A stretch of 5,709 nucleotides of DNA, from positions 1 to 5,709 of the forward strand of contig JAMORM010000106.1 in NCBI GenBank assembly GCA_027063585.1, read 5' to 3'. Made by a program: the position numbers and the translations under genes. Shown one piece after another: positions 1-4,903 of the stretch (the stretch's first letter is position 1; the number at the start of each line of letters is the position of its first letter). The notes beneath the pieces were generated by a model. The model was not told the DNA's origin. It did not search any database and saw only the letters and a list, made by a program, of their open reading frames with translations. This DNA is from Sulfurimonas sp. GTDB taxonomy: Bacteria; Campylobacterota; Campylobacteria; Campylobacterales; Sulfurimonadaceae.

Positions 1-518
1 TCATTTTCACTGATTACAAAAACATTTTTTTTGCTGTATCCCATCATATTTGCCATCATATTTGTAGGAATCTGCTCTAAGGCATTGTTATAATCCGTAA
101 CAGCTTGGTTGTATGCCCGACGTGCCGCAGAGATTTGTGCTTCAACTTCATTCAACGAATGTTGCAGGTGCAGAACATTTTCATTTGCTTTAAGCTCTGG
201 GTAGTTCTCAACCGCAATCATAATTGAGCCAAGAGCAGAACTCATTTTTTCATCTAAATCAATTTTCTCTTTGTCACTTAAATTTGTTTTATTTGCCTGT
301 GCACGCAGTTTGGTTATATCTTGAAGGATGGACTTTTCATGCTGCATATATTTACTGACAGACGCAACAAGATTGGGTATCAAATCATAACGTTTCTTTA
401 AGAGTGTATCTACTGAAGCAAAAATATTTTCAACCTGATTTTTCTTTGCTACGAGTGAATTGTACATAAGCACTAAAATTATAGTAAGTACAATGAGAAT
501 GATAAGTGGTGTGGACAT
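1..518 (-). CDS. lemA: LemA family membrane-anchored protein, 3' end cut by window edge
   Basis: The minus-strand frame from ATG at 518-516 stays open to the left edge: 172 complete codons, with the last ones missing. Residues 4-18 form one hydrophobic N-terminal membrane helix. The rest is a helical soluble domain, probably outside the cytoplasmic membrane. Diagnostic LemA features are an Asn-Ser-Leu-Val segment after the helix, the stretch RYDLIPNLV at residues 43-51, a His-Glu pair at 60-61, and a late RRAYNQAVTDYN segment followed by Ile-Pro and a Met-rich stretch. LemA proteins are usually about 185-200 residues, so little is lost. The start is fixed by a strong AAGGAGA six bases upstream. 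The gene follows the FAD oxidoreductase gene by 37 bases with no visible terminator, so it is probably cotranscribed. The biochemical role of LemA is not established. Family assignment is confident; function is not inferred. Confidence 0.9.
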   Translation of the reverse strand, partial: MSTPLIILIVLTIILVLMYNSLVAKKNQVENIFASVDTLLKKRYDLIPNLVASVSKYMQHEKSILQDITKLRAQANKTNLSDKEKIDLDEKMSSALGSIMIAVENYPELKANENVLHLQHSLNEVEAQISAARRAYNQAVTDYNNALEQIPTNMMANMMGYSKKNVFVISEN

Positions 519-524
519 AAAAGC

Positions 525-531
525 TCTCCTT
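525..531 (-). promoter_or_regulatory. Shine-Dalgarno site for lemA
   Basis: AAGGAGA on the minus strand lies six bases before the ATG at 518. It is the strongest ribosome-binding site in the window and decides the lemA start. It suggests independent ribosome loading rather than coupling to the upstream gene. Confidence 0.85.
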
Positions 532-555
532 TAAGATAGTTTATCTGTTTATGTT

Positions 556-1743
556 TTAATCTGTGCTTATAGCTTTTGCAGCGGCATATCCGCTTGCCCA
601 GGCAAAAGCAAAATTATAACCCCCGCGTTTGCCGACAACATCCAGACATTCACCGATAAAGTAGAGATTTTTCTTCTTTTTTGACTCAAAAGTTTTTTCA
701 TTTACTTCAAGAGTATTTATGCCGCCGCCGCTTACTTCGGCATGACGAAATCCATGTGTATCTGTCACTTCAAATCGCCAGTTAAGCATAAGATTTGCTA
801 TTTTTTTTGAAAATTTTGTATCTATGTTTTTACTCTCAGGGTTTACATGTAACTCCTGCAAAATACCGTGCGCTATTTTTAAGGGAACCAAGCCGACGAG
901 TATGTCTAAAAGAGTAAAGGCAGGCATATTTTTCTTTACATGTAATAGATGGGCAGAGAGCTTTTGTGCTGTAAATTCAGGAAGCAGATTGATGGAGATA
1001 TCAACGGCCCCATACTCTAAAAGTGCTTGAGCGGCACGCTGGGAAATATCTAAAATGGCAAAACCCGAAACTCCGTAGTTTGTAAAGAGAACATCTCCGC
1101 TTATTGTTGTCTCTTTTTGATGGTTAATCAACAGCGTAACTTCGGCATTGAGTTTGGCTCCGCTCATTTTATGGGCTGTTTTTGATGAGAGATGTAGTTG
1201 TACCAAAGAAGGATAAGCCTCAATAACAGTGTGTCCGAAAGTTTTGGCAAACTCTTCGGCATCGGCATTGCCTCCCAAATGAGACGCAGCACGTGAACCG
1301 CTCGCGACTACGACACTGTCATAGCTGTTTGTCAGTTTTTTTATATCTGTAATTTTATGTTCCGTATGAAAAATGACACCGAGAGTGTGCGCATATTCTT
1401 GGAAAATTTTGGCAACACTTTTGGCTTCATTGCTCAGTGGGTAGGCTCTGCCGTCATCTGTTACATGTAACAGCAGCCCGATAGATGCCGTGAATTTTTC
1501 AAACTCTTTAAATCCGAAGGTATTGATGGCGTACTCTACAAAGCTTGGATTTTGAGAGAAAAAATCATTGGCACTGATATTTTTATTTGTAATATTACAG
1601 CGTCCGTTTCCTGAGACGAGAATCTTTTTTGCCGGTTTTGTATTTTGTTCATAGAGCGTTACATGTAAGCCTGCTTTTGCACAAAAGATGGCACATAAAA
1701 GCCCCGAAGCTCCACCGCCGATAATAGCTACCGTTTTTGCCAT
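556..1743 (-). CDS. NAD(P)/FAD-dependent oxidoreductase, HI0933/BaiN (YhiN) family
   Basis: A complete 395-residue cytoplasmic flavoprotein of normal family length. The N-terminal Rossmann motif GGGASG is at residues 9-14, with the acidic residue E32 at the end of the second strand, as expected for FAD ribose binding. The family signature SGNGRCNITN is at 44-53. A YPLS segment at 101-104, LFTNYGVSG at 219-227, SGGG at 338-341 and a C-terminal IGECLDVVGKRGGYN at 363-377 complete the FAD fold of the PF03486 family. The ATG shares one base with the mutS2 stop codon (TGATG) and has no clear Shine-Dalgarno sequence, so translation is probably coupled to mutS2. The substrate is unknown: a clostridial member (BaiN) is linked to bile-acid reduction, but that role should not be carried over to this organism. 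The gene carries four identical TTACATGTAA palindromes, all encoding Leu-His-Val. Confidence 0.92.
   Translation of the reverse strand: MAKTVAIIGGGASGLLCAIFCAKAGLHVTLYEQNTKPAKKILVSGNGRCNITNKNISANDFFSQNPSFVEYAINTFGFKEFEKFTASIGLLLHVTDDGRAYPLSNEAKSVAKIFQEYAHTLGVIFHTEHKITDIKKLTNSYDSVVVASGSRAASHLGGNADAEEFAKTFGHTVIEAYPSLVQLHLSSKTAHKMSGAKLNAEVTLLINHQKETTISGDVLFTNYGVSGFAILDISQRAAQALLEYGAVDISINLLPEFTAQKLSAHLLHVKKNMPAFTLLDILVGLVPLKIAHGILQELHVNPESKNIDTKFSKKIANLMLNWRFEVTDTHGFRHAEVSGGGINTLEVNEKTFESKKKKNLYFIGECLDVVGKRGGYNFAFAWASGYAAAKAISTD
843..852. repeat. TTACATGTAA palindrome, copy 1
   Basis: Perfect 10-bp palindrome inside the FAD oxidoreductase gene. It encodes L298-H299-V300 plus the first base of the Asn codon. 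Confidence 0.85.
936..945. repeat. TTACATGTAA palindrome, copy 2
   Basis: Perfect 10-bp palindrome inside the FAD oxidoreductase gene. It encodes L267-H268-V269 plus the first base of the Lys codon, 93 bases from copy 1. Confidence 0.85.
1458..1473. repeat. TTACATGTAA palindrome, copy 3, extended to 16 bp
   Basis: The 10-bp core is at 1461-1470. Flanking CTG and CAG extend it to a perfect 16-bp palindrome. It encodes L92-H93-V94 and the start of a Thr codon in the oxidoreductase. Confidence 0.85.
1659..1668. repeat. TTACATGTAA palindrome, copy 4
   Basis: Perfect 10-bp palindrome encoding L26-H27-V28 and the start of a Thr codon, close to the 5' end of the oxidoreductase gene. Confidence 0.85.
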
Positions 1744-3962
1744 CAGAGTGTCACAATCTTAGCCCCGAATCCGCCGAGGTGTTGGGGTGCATCTTCAAAC
1801 TTTTTGACACGCGGGTGTTGTTTTAAAAACTCTTTGACGGCATAAGAGAGTTTTCCCGTGCCTATACCGTGATAGACAATGACTTCATCCCAGCCGTTTA
1901 TCAGGGCATCACTTAAAAATTTGTCTAAAACCTCACAGGCTTCATCGGCCCGTAATCCGTGCAAGTCGCATTTGAGTCCTGCTTTTTTCTCTACCTGTAC
2001 GTTGAGGTTTGTTGTGGGCTTTTGCTTGATGATTTGTGTATGTTTGAGATGTTTTGTTTTGACACGTACTCGCATACCGTCAACTTCTATAGTTGCCTCG
2101 TTTTTGCCTTTCATGGAGACTATCGTCCCTTTTTGAGAGTGGTATTTTACTTTGTCTCCGATTTTGAATTCTATATCTCTTTTGTCTTCTTTTTGTGTCT
2201 GTTTCGGCAGTTTTTTGTTTGCTTTGTTCATCGCCCGATGAATTGCTTTTATATCGCCTGCGCGTGCCGCATTTTTTGCTTCGTTGATAGCTACATCATA
2301 AGAGTGTTTCAGTAGTGCTTTTTGCTCTTCTAATTCACGTAAAAGTTGCTCTTTTTGTTCTTTAAGGGCATGCTCTTTTTTATGGATTTCATCAAGCTTT
2401 TCGTCAACTTTTTTATGTTTTTGCTTGAGTTCACGCTCAAGCTGTGAGCCGCGTTCAATCAAGAGTGAAAGTTTTTCGGAATTATCGCCGTAGACTTTTT
2501 TTGCTTCATTTACGATAGTATTTGAGATGCCGTAACGGCTTGCCGTCTCAAAAGCATAACTCTTTCCTATGATGCCTTGCATAAATTCATAGGTGGGTTT
2601 TCGTTGTTCTTCATCATAAATCGCAGCCATCAGTTCTACATCATCTCTATCTGCCATCAGTGCTGCAAGGCGTTTATGGTGGGTTGTTACGACTACTTTC
2701 TGCCCGCGTTTGATTAAATCGTCAAGTATGACTTTAAAAAGCGCTGCCGCTTCATCGGAGTCCGTACCGAGTTCTATTTCATCCACACCGATAAGTGCTG
2801 ATTTATACTCAAATATACGTGAAAATTGCTGCATTCTTCCCGCAAAAGTAGAGATGTCGTTTTTGACATTTTGAGGGTCGTCTATAATGGCTTGTATTGC
2901 TTTAAAACTGCCTATATGGGATTTCGTCTCATTGAGCTTCATCGGTATAATGTACTTTGCCATAAATGCAGAAGCCAATATGGATTTTAAAAGCATCGTT
3001 TTTCCGCCGGCATTGACACCCGTAACCATTAAAATATTTTTAGAAAAGTCAACATTGATTGGTTTTGCATGGTGCAGGGCAGGGTGTATGAAATCACTCA
3101 GTACTATTTTTGAATCTTTTTTACTTTTGATTAGCTGTAAATCTTTACTTTTTGCAAAGAGTACACGTGCCTGATAGTTGTCAAACTTTGTAAATTCTTT
3201 ATCTATAAAGTTGATAAAAGGCTGCAATTCATAGAGCTTTTTTGAAAACTCTTTTGCATATTCGTAAAATATTGTTTCGCGTTCTTGCTCTATATAGCGT
3301 ATCTGTTCTTTTGATTTTAAGACACTGTCGGGAGCAACATAGAAAAAACCACCCGTACTTCTACCGAGAATTGCCCCTTTGAGTACATGGTTAAATCCCC
3401 CACGCACAAGCAGACACTCTTCATTATTCATAAAGTGAATTTGTGTATCTACTAGATAACCGGCTAGTTTGGAGCTAGACATCATTCTTTTAAGTGCACC
3501 TGAGATGTTGTTTTTATGTTCGGCTATTCTTTGTGAGAGTCTAAAAAGATTTTCATCTAAATTCTCCTCAAATTTTCCGTCATGCGTAAAATACTTTTCT
3601 ATCTCTAAAAAAGTTTCGGGAATAATGAACCTCTCCATCCATTCCCCGATTAAGCCCTCAAGTTCTCGGTTTTTAAAATAACGAAAATAGCGCACAATTT
3701 TTACTATTTCAAATATTTGTTCAAAGTTCAAAACACCGTGTTTTTTCAGATGCCCTTTAATGTCAAAAAAATCGACAACTTTAGGCGGTGCTTTAAACTC
3801 AAGCTTGTCCAGCTCTTTTATATAGCGAAAATGAAGTTCCTGATCGCCTTCGATATACAAAGAGTGCACACGGGAAAAGAAGCTTTGAAACTGTTCTATA
3901 TGAGCATCTAAGTCAAGCTGATGAATGAGTGTTTGGATTTTTGAGATTTTATCTGTTTTCAT
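1743..3962 (-). CDS. mutS2: Endonuclease MutS2
   Basis: A complete 739-residue protein with the whole MutS2 domain order. Residues 1-300 are the MutS-like core and lever region. The ABC-type ATPase has Walker A GVNAGGKT at 315-322, the STFAGRMQQ segment at 371-379, Walker B with D394-E395 followed by LGTDSDEAAAL, and the H-loop TTHH at 426-429. A charged coiled-coil linker spans about 490-580. A small KOW-like beta segment lies at 602-640. The C-terminal Smr domain (662-739) has D666-L-H-G and HGIGTG at 698-703. MutS2 lacks the mismatch-recognition domain of MutS. In Helicobacter pylori it limits recombination and acts in oxidative DNA damage; in Bacillus subtilis it acts on collided ribosomes. 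Which role applies here cannot be told from the sequence. The start is the first in-frame ATG after a good promoter, although its Shine-Dalgarno sequence is weak. The stop overlaps the next gene by one base. Confidence 0.96.
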   Translation of the reverse strand: MKTDKISKIQTLIHQLDLDAHIEQFQSFFSRVHSLYIEGDQELHFRYIKELDKLEFKAPPKVVDFFDIKGHLKKHGVLNFEQIFEIVKIVRYFRYFKNRELEGLIGEWMERFIIPETFLEIEKYFTHDGKFEENLDENLFRLSQRIAEHKNNISGALKRMMSSSKLAGYLVDTQIHFMNNEECLLVRGGFNHVLKGAILGRSTGGFFYVAPDSVLKSKEQIRYIEQERETIFYEYAKEFSKKLYELQPFINFIDKEFTKFDNYQARVLFAKSKDLQLIKSKKDSKIVLSDFIHPALHHAKPINVDFSKNILMVTGVNAGGKTMLLKSILASAFMAKYIIPMKLNETKSHIGSFKAIQAIIDDPQNVKNDISTFAGRMQQFSRIFEYKSALIGVDEIELGTDSDEAAALFKVILDDLIKRGQKVVVTTHHKRLAALMADRDDVELMAAIYDEEQRKPTYEFMQGIIGKSYAFETASRYGISNTIVNEAKKVYGDNSEKLSLLIERGSQLERELKQKHKKVDEKLDEIHKKEHALKEQKEQLLRELEEQKALLKHSYDVAINEAKNAARAGDIKAIHRAMNKANKKLPKQTQKEDKRDIEFKIGDKVKYHSQKGTIVSMKGKNEATIEVDGMRVRVKTKHLKHTQIIKQKPTTNLNVQVEKKAGLKCDLHGLRADEACEVLDKFLSDALINGWDEVIVYHGIGTGKLSYAVKEFLKQHPRVKKFEDAPQHLGGFGAKIVTL

Positions 3963-4030
3963 ATCTGTTAATTATTCTTTGATTTTAGTGTAAGTGTAAT
4001 AATGTGTATAAATTATTAAAAATTAAGTAG

Positions 4031-4039
4031 ATTATAACA
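4031..4039 (-). promoter_or_regulatory. Candidate extended -10 promoter for mutS2
   Basis: The minus strand reads TGTTATAAT, a perfect extended -10 element (TGnTATAAT). No TTGACA-like -35 lies 16-18 bases upstream; that position is an A-run. This fits Campylobacterota housekeeping promoters, which often lack a recognisable -35. Transcription would start near 4024, giving a leader of about 60 bases before the mutS2 ATG. The element lies about 20 bases outside the repeat array, so mutS2 can be expressed independently of the murC part of the cluster. Confidence 0.55.
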
Positions 4040-4060
4040 TAAAAATTATGATGTTTTTTC

Positions 4061-4084
4061 GGAACCCAGGTTTTAACCTGGGCT
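4061..4084 (+). repeat. REP-like unit 1
   Basis: GGAA at 4061-4064, then a perfect 8-bp stem (4065-4072 with 4075-4082) and a TT loop, ending in CT. First half of an inverted pair with unit 2. Confidence 0.85.
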
Positions 4085-4105
4085 GAATTGCTTGAAAGCT
4101 TAAGA

Positions 4106-4128
4106 GGCAAGGTTAAAACCTTGCTTCC
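4106..4128 (-). repeat. REP-like unit 2 (inverted)
   Basis: Read on the minus strand, this is GGAA followed by arm GCAAGGTT, a TT loop and a perfect return arm (4107-4114 with 4117-4124). Two stem pairs differ from unit 1 in a compensated way. Confidence 0.82.
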
Positions 4129-4155
4129 GAAGAGCAAGAAACCTGTACTGTTTGA

Positions 4156-4177
4156 GGAACCCAGGTTTCAACCTCAA
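4156..4177 (+). repeat. REP-like unit 3, return arm truncated
   Basis: GGAA and arm CCCAGGTT match units 1 and 6, and the loop is TC as in unit 6. The return arm stops after AACCT and continues as CAA instead of GGG, leaving five inner base pairs. An alternative outer pairing TGAGG/CCTCA (4153-4157 with 4172-4176) is possible. Confidence 0.7.
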
Positions 4178-4202
4178 TGCCATTAAGTTAAACGGCTTTT
4201 TC

Positions 4203-4226
4203 GGAACCCGTACTTTAGTGCGGGCT
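4203..4226 (+). repeat. REP-like unit 4, divergent stem
   Basis: GGAA and the outer CCC/GGG pairs are kept. The inner stem is GTACT with AGTGC instead of AGGTT with AACCT. Eight pairs form, one a G-T wobble (4207-4214 with 4217-4224), with a TT loop. This is the clearest compensatory change in the array. Confidence 0.82.
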
Positions 4227-4230
4227 TTGT

Positions 4231-4242
4231 GTCTTTAAAGAC
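4231..4242. repeat. 12-bp palindrome between units 4 and 5
   Basis: GTCTTTAAAGAC is a perfect palindrome at the centre of the unit 4/unit 5 inverted pair, so the pair can fold as a longer cruciform. The unit 1/2 spacer has only an imperfect counterpart around AAGCTT. Confidence 0.75.
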
Positions 4243-4245
4243 GAA

Positions 4246-4269
4246 GGCCTAGGTTAAAACCTAGGTTCC
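4246..4269 (-). repeat. REP-like unit 5 (inverted)
   Basis: Read on the minus strand, this is GGAA, arm CCTAGGTT, TT loop and a perfect 8-bp return arm (4248-4255 with 4258-4265). Inverted partner of unit 4. Confidence 0.83.
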
Positions 4270-4301
4270 GAGAAAACATCAAGCTTTTTTCTTAACTTAA
4301 T

Positions 4302-4325
4302 GGAACCCAGGTTTCAATCTGGGCT
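4302..4325 (+). repeat. REP-like unit 6, overlapping the 5' end of the regulator frame
   Basis: GGAA, arm CCCAGGTT, TC loop and return arm AATCTGGG give eight pairs with one G-T wobble (4306-4313 with 4316-4323). It lies inside the longest version of the XRE reading frame, directly upstream of the preferred start at 4330. Confidence 0.82.
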
Positions 4326-4329
4326 GAGA

Positions 4330-4566
4330 ATGGCAATAAGTTGCGTTTTAGCGTTAAAAACCTATAAAAATGTTGCTGAAAATGTCAAAAGAATTAGAAA
4401 AGAGATGGGTGTTACACAGTTGGATTTAGCACTGACAATCGGTCATAAATCTATGAGTACGATTGCAAAAATAGAAGCTTCTTTGGAAAATAAACATTAT
4501 AATTTAGAACATATTTATAAAATAAGTAAAGCCTTAAATGTTGATATTTGCGAGTTTTTTAAATAG
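4330..4566 (+). CDS. Small XRE/Cro-CI-type helix-turn-helix regulator
   Basis: The preferred product is 78 residues, nearly all one HTH_3 domain. Helix 1 is in VAENVKRIRKEMG, helix 2 in TQLDLALTIG, the recognition region is HKSMSTIAKIEA, and helices 4-5 are in HYNLEHIYKISKALNVDICEFF. This is a DNA-binding protein, presumably a dimeric repressor; its target is unknown. The frame also opens at an ATG at 4300, but the ten extra residues are a translation of repeat unit 6, so 4330 is preferred. Neither start has a good Shine-Dalgarno sequence and no convincing promoter was found. The domain seems to begin about ten residues after the 4330 start, so the natural 5' end may have been lost to the repeats. 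It is the only plus-strand gene here, convergent with the membrane protein gene and ending seven bases from it. No toxin, methylase or other partner adjoins it. Confidence 0.78.
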   Translation: MAISCVLALKTYKNVAENVKRIRKEMGVTQLDLALTIGHKSMSTIAKIEASLENKHYNLEHIYKISKALNVDICEFFK

Positions 4567-4573
4567 TAACAAT

Positions 4574-4903
4574 CTATTCACAAGTAGCTGCACTAATCAT
4601 CTCCGCATAGTGCGGCGTATTTTCTTTGCCTATAAAGGTATACGTTCCTACACTTAATGAATATATGCTTGAATTAACATCGACACCGTTACATGTAACC
4701 GTTTTACCTTGTTCATATTTTATTATCGTTTTGAGCATTTTTTCTCTTTGAGTCTGATTGTATTTGTTGTATGCTACTGCACCGAGTATAATTACCAAAA
4801 GTATAATCCCAATAAAAAATTTTTGAGATTTGTTCAGTTCCGTAAAATAATGCAGGGCTGCAAATAACAGTGCTACAATAACTAAACCGTATATGTAGGC
4901 CAT
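4574..4903 (-). CDS. Small two-helix membrane protein, function unknown
   Basis: A complete 109-residue protein that I do not recognise as a named family. Two hydrophobic helices lie at about residues 2-20 and 29-46, joined by a short polar loop with two lysines. A basic stretch (K47, R53, K55, K58) follows, then a soluble tail of about 50 residues with cysteines C71 and C108. The positive charges after helix 2 suggest both ends are cytoplasmic, but the signal is not strong. The ATG shares its A with the murC TAA stop (TAATG), and an AGAGGA lies eight bases upstream inside murC, so it is translated directly after murC. The position suggests an envelope-related role; this is inference only. 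It carries one TTACATGTAA palindrome (4689-4698). Confidence 0.85.
   Translation of the reverse strand: MAYIYGLVIVALLFAALHYFTELNKSQKFFIGIILLVIILGAVAYNKYNQTQREKMLKTIIKYEQGKTVTCNGVDVNSSIYSLSVGTYTFIGKENTPHYAEMISAATCE
4688..4699. repeat. TTACATGTAA palindrome, copy 5, extended to 12 bp
   Basis: The core at 4689-4698 is flanked by G and C, giving a perfect 12-bp palindrome. Here it lies across Val-Thr-Cys-Asn codons, a different frame from the four copies in the oxidoreductase gene. Confidence 0.85.

Larger units (their letters stand above)
3963..4299. other. Gene-free stretch: mutS2 leader plus repeat array
   Basis: No coding region is supported here on either strand. The left 90 bases or so are very AT-rich and contain the likely mutS2 promoter and 5' leader. 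From about 4056 rightward the stretch is packed with hairpin repeats, described separately. No tRNA, riboswitch or classical terminator with a T-run was found. Confidence 0.8.
4180..4303. repeat. 12-bp inverted repeat bracketing units 4 and 5
   Basis: CCATTAAGTTAA at 4180-4191 is the exact reverse complement of TTAACTTAATGG at 4292-4303. The two arms enclose the unit 4/5 pair in a 124-base inverted-repeat element. The right arm overlaps the GG of unit 6 by two bases and includes the upstream ATG of the regulator reading frame. Confidence 0.7.
4056..4330. repeat. REP/BIME-like array of six hairpin units
   Basis: Six copies of one unit occur: GGAA, an 8-base arm, a 2-base loop (TT or TC), the complementary arm, then C followed by T or C in the plus-oriented complete units. 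Orientations are +, -, +, +, -, +. Arms in unit orientation are CCCAGGTT, GCAAGGTT, CCCAGGTT (return arm broken), CCCGTACT, CCTAGGTT and CCCAGGTT. At least six of the eight stem positions vary, yet pairing is kept, with two G-T wobbles in total. Units 1/2 and 4/5 form inverted pairs of nearly equal span (68 and 67 bases). A pyrimidine-rich TTTTTCGGAA leads into units 1 and 4. A constant tetranucleotide next to a hairpin foot is the hallmark of REP sequences acted on by RAYT/IS200-like Y1 transposases. Classical REPs carry GTAG or GTGG, so the RAYT link is inference. No transposase is encoded in the window. Confidence 0.85.

Noticed and set aside
2997..3020. MutS2 Walker A reading GVNAGGKT instead of the more usual GPNTGGKT, as a sign of lost activity
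   Set aside because: The essential glycines, lysine and threonine are all present, and the other ATPase motifs and Smr motifs are intact.
1879..3911. Several plus-strand open frames within mutS2
   Set aside because: All are opposite-strand shadows of a complete, well-conserved MutS2 and show no domain features.
4056..4330. CRISPR array
   Set aside because: The repeats are short, alternate in orientation, vary in their stems and have irregular spacing. There are no uniform spacers and no cas genes.
4056..4330. Rho-independent terminators
   Set aside because: Hairpins are GC-containing but none is directly followed by a T-run on either strand; the plus-strand T-run at 4285-4290 is about 20 bases past unit 5. 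Six similar copies with a fixed GGAA also point to a repeat family.
4341..4368. Promoter-like TTGCGT and TATAAA with 16-base spacing
   Set aside because: It lies inside the regulator gene, and transcription from it would miss all starts that keep helix 1 of the HTH domain.
4300..4566. Antitoxin of a toxin-antitoxin pair, or restriction-modification controller
   Set aside because: The HTH domain would fit, but there is no adjacent toxin, methylase or endonuclease frame; the neighbours are a membrane protein gene and repeats.
4562..4578. AATAG/CTATT inverted repeat between the two convergent stops as a shared terminator
   Set aside because: Only five AT-rich base pairs with no T-run; it arises largely from the two TAG stop codons facing each other.
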